Shown here: positions 42,787-51,890 of the stretch, one piece after another
How the letters are laid out: each line of letters opens with the position of its first letter
Position numbering within the stretch: the first letter of the stretch is position 1
Origin: Nocardioides marmorisolisilvae
GTDB taxonomy: Bacteria; Actinomycetota; Actinomycetes; Propionibacteriales; Nocardioidaceae
Assembly (NCBI RefSeq): GCF_003725775.1
Contig: NZ_RJSG01000002.1
Coordinates: 558,001-622,000, forward strand
Direction of reading: 5' to 3'
Length of the DNA: 64,000 nucleotides
Position numbers and translations under genes: made by a program
The notes under the pieces: model-generated
What the model was told of the DNA's origin: nothing
The model's input: only the letters and a program-made list of their open reading frames with translations
Database searches by the model: none

Positions 42787-44217
42787 TCAACCGCGGAGCC
42801 GGCCCATCCACTCCTCGATCGCGTCGGGGTCGCGGGGGAGTGCCTCGGAGAGGTTGCGGCAGCCGTTCGCGGTGACGACGACGTCGTCCTCGATCCGGAT
42901 GCCGATGCCGCGCAGCTCCTCGGGCACGAGCAGGTCGTCGGGCTGGAAGTAGAGCCCGGGCTCGACGGTCAGCACCATGCCCTCGGCCAGCGGACCGTCG
43001 ACCGAGGACTCCGGGGACGCCGCACCGCAGTCGTGGACGTCGAGGCCGAGCATGTGGCTGGTGCTGTGCAGGGTCCAGCGGGTGTAGACCTTGTTGTCCT
43101 CGTCGAGAGCCTCCTCGACCGAGCACGGCAGCAGGCCCAGGTCGCCGAGTGCGTGCGCGAGCACGTTCATGGCTGCGTGGTGCGGAGCCCGGAAGTGCAC
43201 GCCGGGCTTCACCGCGTCGATGCCGGCCTGCTGGGCCTCGAGCACGACCGAGTACAGCTCGCGCTGGAGGCCGCTGAAGCTGCCGTTGATCGGCAACGTC
43301 CGGGTCACGTCGGCGGTGTAGAGGGACGACGCCTCGGCGCCCATGTCGAGCAGCATCAGCTCGCCGGGCACGATCGGGCCGGAGTTGTCGATCCAGTGCA
43401 GGGTGGTCGCGTGCCGTCCGCCGCCGACGATCGAGTCGTAGCCGATGTCGTTGCCCAGAGCGCGGGCGCGGCGGAAGAACGTGCCCTCGATCCAGCGCTC
43501 GCCGAACTCGAGGACGCGGTCCCACTCGGCGATCGAGTCCTCGAAGCCGAGGGTGGTGATGTCGCAGGCGTTCTGGAGCTCGGCGAGCTCCCACTCGTCC
43601 TTGACCAGCCGGAGCTCGGAAAGGACGCGGGCGAAGTCGGTGTCGCGGGCCTCGTCGCGGGCGACCTCGCGGTCGACCCGCGCATCGACGCCGCGCAGCA
43701 CCCGGGTCTTCGCGTTGTCGCCGAGAACGGCGGGAAGCTCGTCGATGTGCCGGGTGGTGATGCCCAGCGATGCCGAGATCTCGCCCAACGAGGGGCGGCG
43801 GCCGACCCACAGCTCGCCGTACTGGCGGTCCCGGAAGAACTCGTCGGTCTCGCGCGAGCTTCGCGGTCGCGCGTACAGCGTCGACTCGCCACCCTCGATG
43901 ACCAGGACCGCGTCGCTGGTCTGGTTGCCGGTCAGGTGCGTGTGTGCCGAGTCGGAGCGGAACCGGTAGTCGGTGTCGTTCGCCCGGACCTTGAAACCGC
44001 CCGAGGGAACGACCAGACGTTCACCGGGGAACAGCTCGGCCAGGCGGGCGCGCCGCGCGGCGGCGTACGGGACCACCGGGTGCGGTGGCAGGTCGAGGTC
44101 GCGGTCGCCCCAGCCGGTGCGCATGAACGCGGCGTACTTCTCCGGCACGGGTTGGTCGTGGCTCTCGACCTTGGGTCCGTGGGCTGCCTCTGGCGTGTTG
44201 GTGTCCTGGTCGCTCAC
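42787..44217 (-). CDS. Xaa-Pro aminopeptidase (M24 family)
   Basis: The 476-residue protein has an N-terminal creatinase-like domain and a C-terminal pita-bread metallopeptidase domain. Metal ligands appear in order: LLDMGAEASSLYTADVTRT (two Asp), HSTSHMLGLDVHD (His), TVEPGLYF (Glu) and IGIRIEDDVVV (Glu). It should remove N-terminal residues preceding proline. The GTG at 44217 follows TACAGT (44224-44229 on the minus strand) by six bases. It is divergent from prsW. Confidence 0.93.
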   Translation of the reverse strand: MSDQDTNTPEAAHGPKVESHDQPVPEKYAAFMRTGWGDRDLDLPPHPVVPYAAARRARLAELFPGERLVVPSGGFKVRANDTDYRFRSDSAHTHLTGNQTSDAVLVIEGGESTLYARPRSSRETDEFFRDRQYGELWVGRRPSLGEISASLGITTRHIDELPAVLGDNAKTRVLRGVDARVDREVARDEARDTDFARVLSELRLVKDEWELAELQNACDITTLGFEDSIAEWDRVLEFGERWIEGTFFRRARALGNDIGYDSIVGGGRHATTLHWIDNSGPIVPGELMLLDMGAEASSLYTADVTRTLPINGSFSGLQRELYSVVLEAQQAGIDAVKPGVHFRAPHHAAMNVLAHALGDLGLLPCSVEEALDEDNKVYTRWTLHSTSHMLGLDVHDCGAASPESSVDGPLAEGMVLTVEPGLYFQPDDLLVPEELRGIGIRIEDDVVVTANGCRNLSEALPRDPDAIEEWMGRLRG

Positions 44218-44223
44218 CCCGCC

Positions 44224-44259
44224 ACTGTACGTCGGAGGGCACCGCTCGCTCGCTAGAGT
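44224..44259. promoter_or_regulatory. Divergent -10 boxes for the aminopeptidase (minus) and prsW (plus)
   Basis: Minus strand TACAGT at 44224-44229, six bases before the GTG at 44217. Plus strand TAGAGT at 44254-44259, seven bases before the ATG at 44267. Both genes are predicted leaderless. Confidence 0.5.
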
Positions 44260-44266
44260 TTCGGGC

Positions 44267-45388
44267 ATGCGCAAGCCTGCGAACAGCGTCGCCTTCACCG
44301 TGCTCCTCGGTGCGACGCTGCTCCTCGGGGCGGGCGTGATGGCCCTGGTGCTGCTCGCCTCGGGAGCGCCCGAAGCGCTGGCGGTCGGCGTGGTCCTGGC
44401 CGCGATCCCGGTGGGTCCGGTGATCGGCTGCTACCTGTGGCTGGACCGCTACGAACCGGAACCGCGCTCGCTGCTGCTGCTCGGCCTGGGCTGGGGCGCG
44501 TTCGTGGCCACCAGCGGCGCGATCTTCCTGCAGGCCTTCGACTCCTTCGCCTTCGGCCCGAGTGAGGCGACCCAGTCGGTGCTGGTCGCGCCGGTGACCG
44601 AGGAGGCCGCCAAGGGCCTGTTCATCCTGCTGCTGCTCCTGTACCGCCGCGCCGAGCTCGACGGCATCCTGGACGGGATCGTCTACGCCGGGATGGTCGG
44701 CATCGGCTTCGCCTTCATGGAGAACATCCTGTACCTGACCCAGGCCTACGTCGGCGAGGACGGACGCACCGGCGGCATCGAGGACGCGGTCGGCCTGTTC
44801 GTGCTGCGCGGCATCGGTGCACCGTTCGCGCACCCGTTCTTCACCGCATTCACCGGGATCGGGATCGGGATCGCGGTCGGCAGCCGGTCACGCCTGACCC
44901 GCACGGTCCTCCCCGTGATCGGGCTGGTGTTCGCCATCGGCGCGCACGCCGCCTGGAACGCGGCGCTGCTGATCAACGGCGGCAGCGGTGCGATGTCGGC
45001 GTACCTGCTGCTGATGGTGCCCGCGTTCGTGGTGATGGTCGCGTTCGCCGTCTGGGCGCGGCGCCGCGAGGGCGTGCTGCTCGCCCGGGCGCTGACCGAC
45101 TGCGCCGGCCGTGGCCTCCTCGACGCGAGCGAGGTGCCCTGGCTGACCCGCATCCCCGCGCGGAAGGCAGCACGCTTGTACGCTGCTCGGACCGGCGGGG
45201 AGGGAGCCCTCGACGCGATGAAGAGCTATCAGTCGGAGGCAATCGAGTTGGGATTCCTGCACCACCGCTTCCTGCGGGGCACCGCGCCCGCGCACTACGA
45301 GGAGCTCGGGCAGGCCCACGTGCAGCGGATGTTCGAGCTGCGCCCGCGGCTGGTATGGCCACAGAACCTGGTCGGGGCGGGCCGATGA
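44267..45388 (+). CDS. PrsW-family intramembrane metalloprotease
   Basis: The 373-residue protein has about eight membrane helices and the PrsW/CAAX-protease-like motifs: APVTEEAAKG (EE), GFAFMENILY (E near a membrane helix), APFAHPFFTAFTG (H) and GAHAAWN (H). PrsW cleaves anti-sigma factors in Bacillus; the target here is unknown. The C-terminal 100 residues are a soluble domain. The stop overlaps the start of a dynamin-like GTPase, so the three genes to 48851 may form one operon. Confidence 0.9.
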   Translation: MRKPANSVAFTVLLGATLLLGAGVMALVLLASGAPEALAVGVVLAAIPVGPVIGCYLWLDRYEPEPRSLLLLGLGWGAFVATSGAIFLQAFDSFAFGPSEATQSVLVAPVTEEAAKGLFILLLLLYRRAELDGILDGIVYAGMVGIGFAFMENILYLTQAYVGEDGRTGGIEDAVGLFVLRGIGAPFAHPFFTAFTGIGIGIAVGSRSRLTRTVLPVIGLVFAIGAHAAWNAALLINGGSGAMSAYLLLMVPAFVVMVAFAVWARRREGVLLARALTDCAGRGLLDASEVPWLTRIPARKAARLYAARTGGEGALDAMKSYQSEAIELGFLHHRFLRGTAPAHYEELGQAHVQRMFELRPRLVWPQNLVGAGR

Positions 45389-47112
45389 CGTCGGGAGGGC
45401 TCACCGGTCAGGCCGCTGCCCAGATGGTCACCACGCTGGTCAAGCTGCGCGAGGCGCTCGAGACTGCGCACCTGCCGCTGCAGATCCCGGACGTCGAGAG
45501 CGCGCGGCACTCGCGGCAGGAGATGGTCGACCAGCTCGAGGACTACGTGCTGCCGCGGCTGATCCAGATCGAGGCACCGCTGCTGACCGTCGTGGGTGGC
45601 TCGACCGGCGCCGGCAAGTCGACGCTGGTCAACTCGCTGATCGGCGAGCGGGTCACCGAGCCCGGCGTGCTGCGCCCGACCACCCGGTCGCCGGTGCTGG
45701 TGTACAACCCCGCGGACGCCGAGTGGTTCGCCGGGCAGCGGATCCTGCCGGACCTGAACCGCACCGACGACGCCGGCGCCAACCCGGGCAGCCTGCAGCT
45801 GGTGGCCTCGGACGCCATCCCGTCCGGGCTCGCCGTGCTGGACGCTCCGGACATCGACTCGGTCGAGGAGCAGAACCGGACCCTGGCCGCACAGCTGCTC
45901 GGCGCCGCGGACCTGTGGTTGTTCGTCACCTCGGCAGCCCGGTACGCCGACCAGGTGCCGTGGGAGTTCCTGCAGTCCGCCGCCGACCGGAGCGCCGCGG
46001 TCGCGATCGTGCTCGACCGCACCCAGCCCGAGGCGATCGAGGAGGTGAGCACCCACCTGGCCCGGATGATGTCCGCGCGCGGCCTGCGGGACTCGCCGCT
46101 GTTCATCGTCCCCGAGGGTGAGGTCGACGCTGCCGGGCTGCTGCCGTCGTCCTCGGTGCGCGAGATCCGGGGCTGGCTGAGCTCCCTGGCCGGCGACGCA
46201 GCCGCCCGGCAGAGCATCGTCCGTCAGACCCTGGACGGCGTGATCCGGACGCTGTCGACGCGGACCTTCGCGGTGGCCGATGCCTGCCACGACCAGGTGG
46301 AGATCTCCGGACGGCTGCGGCGGGACGCCGAGGGCTCCTACGAGCAGGCGCTGAACGCCATCGACCACGCCTGCGCCGACGGGACGCTGATGCGCGGCGA
46401 GGTGCTGGCCCGCTGGCAGGAGTTCGTCGGCACCGGTGAGCTGATCAGCTCGCTGGAGTCGAAGGTGAGCTGGATCCGCGACCGGGTCAGCAACGCCGTC
46501 AAGGGGCAGCCGCAGCAGGCCACCCGGCTGACGGTCGCCGTCGAGTCGGGGCTGCAGACCCTGGTGATGGAGCACGCCGAGGCCGCCGCCGAGCGGGCCG
46601 ACGCCGCCTGGCGCTCGATCGCCGCCGGCCGCGACCTCCTGGCCACCACTGACGAGGACCTGTCCCGGGCCTCCCGCGACCTGCGGGTGCGTGCCGAGCG
46701 TTCGGTCCGCGAGTGGCAGGAGGCCGTGCTGGACATGGTCCGGGACGAGGGTGCCGACAAGCGCGGCTCGGCCCGGTTCCTGGCGCTCGGGGTCAACGGG
46801 CTCGCGGTCGCGCTGATGGTCACCGTGTTCGCCTCCACCGGTGGGGTCACCGGCGCCGAGGTCGGGATCGCCGGCGGCTCGGCCGTGATCGGCCAGAAGC
46901 TGCTCGAGGCCGTCTTCGGAGACCAGGCGGTACGCCGGCTCGCCGAGCGGGCGCGTGCCGACCTGAACCACCGGATGATGCTGCTGCTCGACGACGAGCA
47001 GCGCCGTTACGGCGCCCTGCTCGACGCCCTGGGCATCTCGACCGAGGTCGAGGAGGAGCTGCGCTCGGGCGCGCGCACCATCGACGACATCCGGTTCTCC
47101 GCTCCCGCGTGA
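45385..47112 (+). CDS. Dynamin-like GTPase 1 (bacterial dynamin superfamily)
   Basis: The ATG at 45385 overlaps the prsW stop. The 575-residue protein has P-loop GGSTGAGKST (71-80), a switch-1 threonine in RPTTRSPVLVY, the G3 region LDAPDIDSVEEQN (DAPD rather than DTPG) and a G4-like VLDRT. A long helical region follows, with a C-terminal hydrophobic hairpin (about 460-510) that would bind or insert in the membrane. A second such GTPase follows. Paired dynamins act in sporulation septation in Streptomyces (DynA/DynB) and form the IniA/IniC pair in mycobacteria; a membrane-remodelling role here is inferred. Confidence 0.87.
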   Translation: MTSGGLTGQAAAQMVTTLVKLREALETAHLPLQIPDVESARHSRQEMVDQLEDYVLPRLIQIEAPLLTVVGGSTGAGKSTLVNSLIGERVTEPGVLRPTTRSPVLVYNPADAEWFAGQRILPDLNRTDDAGANPGSLQLVASDAIPSGLAVLDAPDIDSVEEQNRTLAAQLLGAADLWLFVTSAARYADQVPWEFLQSAADRSAAVAIVLDRTQPEAIEEVSTHLARMMSARGLRDSPLFIVPEGEVDAAGLLPSSSVREIRGWLSSLAGDAAARQSIVRQTLDGVIRTLSTRTFAVADACHDQVEISGRLRRDAEGSYEQALNAIDHACADGTLMRGEVLARWQEFVGTGELISSLESKVSWIRDRVSNAVKGQPQQATRLTVAVESGLQTLVMEHAEAAAERADAAWRSIAAGRDLLATTDEDLSRASRDLRVRAERSVREWQEAVLDMVRDEGADKRGSARFLALGVNGLAVALMVTVFASTGGVTGAEVGIAGGSAVIGQKLLEAVFGDQAVRRLAERARADLNHRMMLLLDDEQRRYGALLDALGISTEVEEELRSGARTIDDIRFSAPA

Positions 47113-47120
47113 CCCGGCTT

Positions 47121-47138
47121 CCCCGTCGAGGCACGGGG
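47121..47138 (+). terminator. Weak hairpin between the two dynamin genes
   Basis: CCCCGT (47121-47126) pairs with ACGGGG (47133-47138) around a six-base loop. It could lower read-through between the two genes, but the stem is short. Confidence 0.3.
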
Positions 47139-47195
47139 GAGGACTCCTACTCGGTAGGCTGATGGTTCCATTCGTCAGCCGTGCAGAGGGAGCAG

Positions 47196-48851
47196 ATGTC
47201 GTCCTTGTTGGAGGGTGCCAAGCGACTGGTCACCCGGGGAACCGACATCGGGGTCCGCGTGAACGGTCTCGAGTCGGCGGTCCAGGCTGCCCGCGGCCGG
47301 CTCGACGACGCGCTGCTCGATCCCGCTGACGAGATCGTCTCCAAGGCCGCCGAACGGCTGCGCCTCTCGGCCGACCACACGGTCGTCGCTCTGGGCGGTG
47401 CCACCGGCTCCGGCAAGTCCTCGACGTTCAACGCCCTCGTCGGCCTCGAGCTGGCCTCGGTCAGCGTGCGCCGGCCGACCACCTCCTGGGCCACCGCCTG
47501 CACCTGGGGCGTCCAGGGTGCCAACGAGCTGCTGGAGTGGCTGGGCATCCCGCCGCGCCACCAGATCGTGCGGGACTCGATGCTCGACACCGGTCGTGAG
47601 CCCAAGGACCTCGACGGTCTGGTGCTGCTCGACATGCCCGACCACGACTCCACCGAGGTCGCCCATCACCTCGAGGTCGACCGGCTGGTGAAGCTCGCCG
47701 ACCTGCTGGTCTGGGTGCTGGACCCGCAGAAGTACGCCGACGCGGCGCTGCACGACCGTTTCCTCAAGCCGCTGGCGGCTCACAAGGACGTGATGCTGAT
47801 CGTCCTGAACCACATCGACGAGGTCGCCCCGGAACGACGTCCGGGCATGCTGGCCGACCTGCGTCGGCTGCTGGATGACGACGGCCTCGAGGGGATCACC
47901 CTGCTGGCGACCTCGGCGCGCGAGGGCATCGGCATCGACGAGCTGCGCCACGCGATCACCAGCCGGGTGGCCGACAAGGCTGCGACCCGGCACCGGCTGT
48001 CGACGAACCTGTCCGAGCTGGCCGCCTCGATCACCGCGGTCAGCGGCGATGCGCAGCCGCCGGCGTTCTCGGTGCGCGACCACGCGGAGATCCGGGCGGC
48101 CGTCGCCGACGCCGCGGGGGTGCCGGTGGTCGTCGAGGCCGTGGAGAAGGCGACCCTGATCCGCTCCCGTCGTGCCACCGGGTGGCCGCTGACCTCCTGG
48201 ATGTGGCGGTTCCGGCCGGACCCGCTGAAGAAGCTCCAGCTCGAGGTGCCGGGCGGGACCCGCGACCTGATCACCGCCGCGCGCTCCTCGATCCCGGACG
48301 CGAACGAGGTCCAGAACGCACGGGTCGACACCGCCGTGCGCGACTTCTCCGACCGGCTCTCGGCCACGCTCACCCGACCCTGGGCGACCGCAGTCCGCAA
48401 GGCGTCGGTCTCCCGGCTTCCCGAGCTCGAGGCCCGTCTGGACCGCGCGGTGGCCGCGACCGACCTCGGCGTCGCCAAGGTCCCGTTCTGGACCCGGGCC
48501 GTGCGGGCGCTCCAGTGGCTGCTGCTCCTCTCGGCTCTCGCCGGGGGAGCCTGGCTGGTGGCGCTGGCGGGCATCAGCTTCCTGAAGCTCCCCGACCTGC
48601 CCGACACCAAGGTCGGCTCCGTTCCGGTGCCGACGCTGCTGCTGCTCGGCGGGGTGGGGTTGGGCATCGTGCTCGCGGTGCTCTGCCGGGTGCTGGTGCA
48701 GCGCAGCGCGCGCCGCCGTGCCCAGCAGGCCGATGCCCGGCTTCGCAAGGCGGTCGACGAGGTCACCGAGGAGCTGGTGATCGAGCCGGTCGAGGCCGAG
48801 CTGCTGGCCTACCGGCTGACCACAGAAGGCTTGCGCGCCGCTCGCGGCTGA
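47196..48851 (+). CDS. Dynamin-like GTPase 2
   Basis: The ATG at 47196 has AGAGGGAG a few bases upstream, which favours it over a longer frame from 47181. The 551-residue protein has P-loop GGATGSGKSS (67-76), RPTTSWAT as switch 1, G3 LLDMPDHDST and G4 NHID. Two membrane helices lie at about 430-460 and 475-500, with a short exposed loop between. It differs from the upstream GTPase in length and G motifs, consistent with an asymmetric pair. No sporulation genes are nearby to define the process. Confidence 0.88.
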   Translation: MSSLLEGAKRLVTRGTDIGVRVNGLESAVQAARGRLDDALLDPADEIVSKAAERLRLSADHTVVALGGATGSGKSSTFNALVGLELASVSVRRPTTSWATACTWGVQGANELLEWLGIPPRHQIVRDSMLDTGREPKDLDGLVLLDMPDHDSTEVAHHLEVDRLVKLADLLVWVLDPQKYADAALHDRFLKPLAAHKDVMLIVLNHIDEVAPERRPGMLADLRRLLDDDGLEGITLLATSAREGIGIDELRHAITSRVADKAATRHRLSTNLSELAASITAVSGDAQPPAFSVRDHAEIRAAVADAAGVPVVVEAVEKATLIRSRRATGWPLTSWMWRFRPDPLKKLQLEVPGGTRDLITAARSSIPDANEVQNARVDTAVRDFSDRLSATLTRPWATAVRKASVSRLPELEARLDRAVAATDLGVAKVPFWTRAVRALQWLLLLSALAGGAWLVALAGISFLKLPDLPDTKVGSVPVPTLLLLGGVGLGIVLAVLCRVLVQRSARRRAQQADARLRKAVDEVTEELVIEPVEAELLAYRLTTEGLRAARG

Positions 48852-48969
48852 CCGTTCTGCACCCACAGGCCGTTTCGCCGGTCCGGTCCTGCACAGGCCT
48901 CTCGACGGTCCTCGCGACCGGCCCGTCCCCGCCGGGACGCTGCTCCCTCCACGACAAAGGAGGGAACAG

Positions 48970-49446
48970 ATGAACGAGTCCTACGTGACGCTGCAGGGCT
49001 GGGTGGGTAACGACGTCGACCAGCGGGAGGTCGGGGACACCGTGTGCAGCTCGTTCCGGCTGGGCTGCACGCCGCGCTACCTCAAGGGCGGGGAGTGGAC
49101 CAACGGCGAGACGTCCTGGTTCACCGTGAACTGCTGGCGGGCGCTGGGTCGCAACGTCGCCGACTCGGTGGCCAAGGGCGACCCGGTGGTCGTGCACGGC
49201 CGGGTCCGGGTCGACGTGTGGGAGCGCGAGGGTCAGCCGCCGTCGGTGTCCTGGATCGTCGATGCCATCTTCGTCGGCCACGACCTGAACCGCGGGACGG
49301 CCGCGTTCCTCAAGTCGGCGCGGTCCGGCGGCCCCGACCCGCTGGACGAGGCGGTCCGCGAGATGGTGCACGCGGTCGAGCCCGGCGGTCCGCGCCTGGA
49401 CGCCGACGGCAACGAGATCCTCGAGCGGGGTGAACCCGCTGCCTGA
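48970..49446 (+). CDS. Single-stranded DNA-binding protein paralog
   Basis: The ATG at 48970 has AAAGGAGGGA upstream. Residues 1-108 form an SSB OB fold (YVTLQGWVGNDVDQREVG, then NGETSWFTVNCWRALGRNVADSVAKGDPVVVHGRVRV). The C-terminus (NEILERGEPAA) lacks the acidic DDDIPF-type tip that recruits partner proteins. It is therefore a second SSB rather than the replicative one. The gene order SSB paralog-ettA matches Rv2478c-Rv2477c. Confidence 0.9.
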   Translation: MNESYVTLQGWVGNDVDQREVGDTVCSSFRLGCTPRYLKGGEWTNGETSWFTVNCWRALGRNVADSVAKGDPVVVHGRVRVDVWEREGQPPSVSWIVDAIFVGHDLNRGTAAFLKSARSGGPDPLDEAVREMVHAVEPGGPRLDADGNEILERGEPAA

Positions 49447-49464
49447 CCACGGCCGGAGTGACCG

Positions 49465-49470
49465 TAGGGT
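49465..49470 (+). promoter_or_regulatory. -10 box TAGGGT for ettA (leaderless)
   Basis: TAGGGT lies eight bases before the ATG at 49479. Confidence 0.45.
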
Positions 49471-49478
49471 TGGGGGCT

Positions 49479-51161
49479 ATGGGTGAGTACGTCTACACGC
49501 TGCGCAACGTCCGCAAGGCCCACGGCGACAAGGTGGTCCTCGACAACGTGACCTTGTCGTTCCTGCACGGCGCCAAGATCGGTGTCGTCGGCCCGAACGG
49601 GACCGGCAAGTCGACGCTGCTGAAGATCATGGCCGGGCTGGAGAAGGCCAACAACGGCGAGGCGCTGCTCGACCCGGGTGCCACGGTCGGGATGCTGCAG
49701 CAGGAGCCGCCGCTGACCGAGGGCCGGACGGTGCTGGAGAACGTCGAGGAGGCGGTCGCCGACACCAAGGCGAAGATGAAGCGCCTCGACGACCTGTACA
49801 TGGCCATGGGCGACCCGGACGCCGACCTCGACAAGCTCAACGAGGAGGCCGGCAACCTGCAGAGCGAGCTGGACGCCGCCAACGTGTGGGACCTCGACAG
49901 CCGTCTGGACCAGGCGATGGACGCGCTGCGCTGCCCGCCGCCGGACGCGCTCGTGGACCACCTCTCCGGTGGTGAGCGTCGCCGGGTCGCGCTGTGCAAG
50001 CTGCTGCTCCAGCAGCCCAGCCTGCTGTTGCTCGACGAGCCGACCAACCACCTCGACGCCGAGTCGGTGCAGTGGCTCGAGGGCCACCTCGCCAGCTACC
50101 CCGGCGCCGTCCTGGCCGTCACCCACGACCGGTACTTCCTCGACAACGTCGCGCAGTGGATCCTCGAGCTCGACCGCGGCAAGACGCACCCCTACGAGGG
50201 CAACTACTCCACCTACTTGGAGACCAAGAAGGAGCGTCTGGTCATCGAGGGCCAGAAGGACGCCAAGCGGGCGAAGATGCTGGAGAAGGAGCTGGAGTGG
50301 GTCCGCTCCAACCCGAAGGCCCGCCAGACCAAGAGCAAGTCGCGTCTGGCCCGGTACGAGGAGCTCGCGGCCGAGGCGGAGCGCGCCCGGAAGATCGACA
50401 CCTCCGAGATCAACATCCCGGCCGGCCCGCGCCTCGGTGACGTCGTGCTGGAGGCCAAGGGCCTGACCAAGGGTTTCGAGGGCCGCAACCTGTGGGAGGA
50501 CATCAGCTTCTCCCTGCCGCGCGCGGGCATCGTCGGCGTGATCGGCCCGAACGGCGTCGGCAAGACCACGCTGTTCCGGATGATCGTCGGCCAGGAGCAG
50601 CCGGACTCGGGCGCGCTCGACGTCGGCCAGACCGTGAAGATCTCCTACGTCGACCAGAGCCGCGGCGGCATCGACCCGAACAAGAACGTCTGGGAGGTCG
50701 TCTCCGACGGCCTGGACTTCATCAAGGTCGCCAACTTCGAGATGAACTCCCGCGCCTACGTCGCCTCCTTCGGCTTCAAGGGCCCGGACCAGCAGAAGAA
50801 GGCCGGCGTGCTCTCCGGTGGTGAGCGGAACCGGCTGAACCTCGCGCTGACCCTGAAGATGGGCGGCAACATGCTGCTCCTCGACGAGCCGACCAACGAC
50901 CTGGACGTCGAGACGCTGTCCTCCCTCGAGGACGCGCTGCTCGACTTCCCGGGGTGCGCGGTGATCACCTCGCACGACCGGTGGTTCCTGGACCGCACCG
51001 CGACCCACATCCTGGCGTGGGAGGGGACCGAGGACGAGCCGGGCAGCTGGTTCTGGTTCGAGGGCAACTTCGCCTCGTACGAGGAGAACAAGATCGAGCG
51101 CCTCGGCGTCGAGGCAGCCCGGCCGCACCGGGTCACGCACCGCCGCCTGACGCGCGACTGA
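49479..51161 (+). CDS. ettA: EttA, ABC-F translation factor
   Basis: EttA binds the ribosomal E site and gates early elongation by energy state. The 560-residue protein has two ABC domains (GPNGTGKST, LSGGERRRVAL; GPNGVGKTT, LSGGERNRLNL) and both Walker B LLLDEPTN motifs. The arm insertion lies at about residues 90-140, and the linker helix with KSKSRLARYEEL lies between the domains. Start at the MGEYVYT methionine (49479), eight bases after TAGGGT. The tail GVEAARPHRVTHRRLTRD overlaps the convergent membrane-protein gene by 29 bases. Confidence 0.96.
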   Translation: MGEYVYTLRNVRKAHGDKVVLDNVTLSFLHGAKIGVVGPNGTGKSTLLKIMAGLEKANNGEALLDPGATVGMLQQEPPLTEGRTVLENVEEAVADTKAKMKRLDDLYMAMGDPDADLDKLNEEAGNLQSELDAANVWDLDSRLDQAMDALRCPPPDALVDHLSGGERRRVALCKLLLQQPSLLLLDEPTNHLDAESVQWLEGHLASYPGAVLAVTHDRYFLDNVAQWILELDRGKTHPYEGNYSTYLETKKERLVIEGQKDAKRAKMLEKELEWVRSNPKARQTKSKSRLARYEELAAEAERARKIDTSEINIPAGPRLGDVVLEAKGLTKGFEGRNLWEDISFSLPRAGIVGVIGPNGVGKTTLFRMIVGQEQPDSGALDVGQTVKISYVDQSRGGIDPNKNVWEVVSDGLDFIKVANFEMNSRAYVASFGFKGPDQQKKAGVLSGGERNRLNLALTLKMGGNMLLLDEPTNDLDVETLSSLEDALLDFPGCAVITSHDRWFLDRTATHILAWEGTEDEPGSWFWFEGNFASYEENKIERLGVEAARPHRVTHRRLTRD

Positions 51162-51783
51162 GCACCCGGAGGACGGCAACGCCCGCGGCAGCCGTCACCA
51201 TCCAGGTCAGGGCGTCGAGCCAGAACTGACGGGCCAGGTTCGAGGTCAGGTGCACCACCGGCGCGGCCGTCATCGCGATCGCGAGACCGCGGTGGATGGT
51301 CCGGGTCCGGATCAGCGCGACCCCGATCAGCACGGCGCCGATGAGGTGCAGCGAGGCGGTGACGTTCACCGCGAGCACCACCGGGTTGGTGTACACGGCG
51401 TGGAAGGCCTTCTCGTCGCCCAGCTCGACCGCGACCGGATCGGTCATCATCGAGGTGGCCACGGCGATCCAGCCGACGATCGTGCAGCAGGCCGCTGCTG
51501 CGGCCACCCGAGGGCTGCCCGGGCGGAGTACCCGCAGGAACGCCAGTGCTGCCGGAACCGCGAGGACGCAGCCGAGGAGTCCGAAGACGTCCGCGAGCTG
51601 TGTGCGTCCGGTGTCAGCCGAGATCGAGCTGAAGACCGCGGCGGCCTTGGTCTCGCCGTACGCGGGGTAGAGGGCGAAGTAGGTCAGGATCAGCAGCGGG
51701 AAACCGACCAGCCCGAGGGCGCTCATGGTCAGGTTCGCGGACGCGTCGGTCCGGGTCGGTCGAGTCAGGGTCTGGGTAGTCAC
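51133..51783 (-). CDS. Six-helix membrane protein, DUF4386-like
   Basis: The GTG at 51783 has GAGGAGG seven bases upstream. The 216-residue product has about six membrane helices and layout features of DUF4386-type proteins (an N-terminal LVGFPLLILTYFAL helix, an extracellular loop with MMTDPVAVELGDEKAFHAVYTNP, and a C-terminal LARQFWLDALTW). No function is known. It lies on the same strand as marR, about 105 bases after its stop. The family match is tentative. Confidence 0.7.
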   Translation of the reverse strand: MTTQTLTRPTRTDASANLTMSALGLVGFPLLILTYFALYPAYGETKAAAVFSSISADTGRTQLADVFGLLGCVLAVPAALAFLRVLRPGSPRVAAAAACCTIVGWIAVATSMMTDPVAVELGDEKAFHAVYTNPVVLAVNVTASLHLIGAVLIGVALIRTRTIHRGLAIAMTAAPVVHLTSNLARQFWLDALTWMVTAAAGVAVLRVLSRASGGGA

Positions 51784-51890
51784 GGGAGCCTCCTCGTCGC
51801 AGGGTGCTCCCACGCTAGGAATCCCGGGCCCGCAGACGCATGGGGAGAACGCCTCATCATCGCCCGCAGGCGGGAGGCTGCCGGGGAGAG

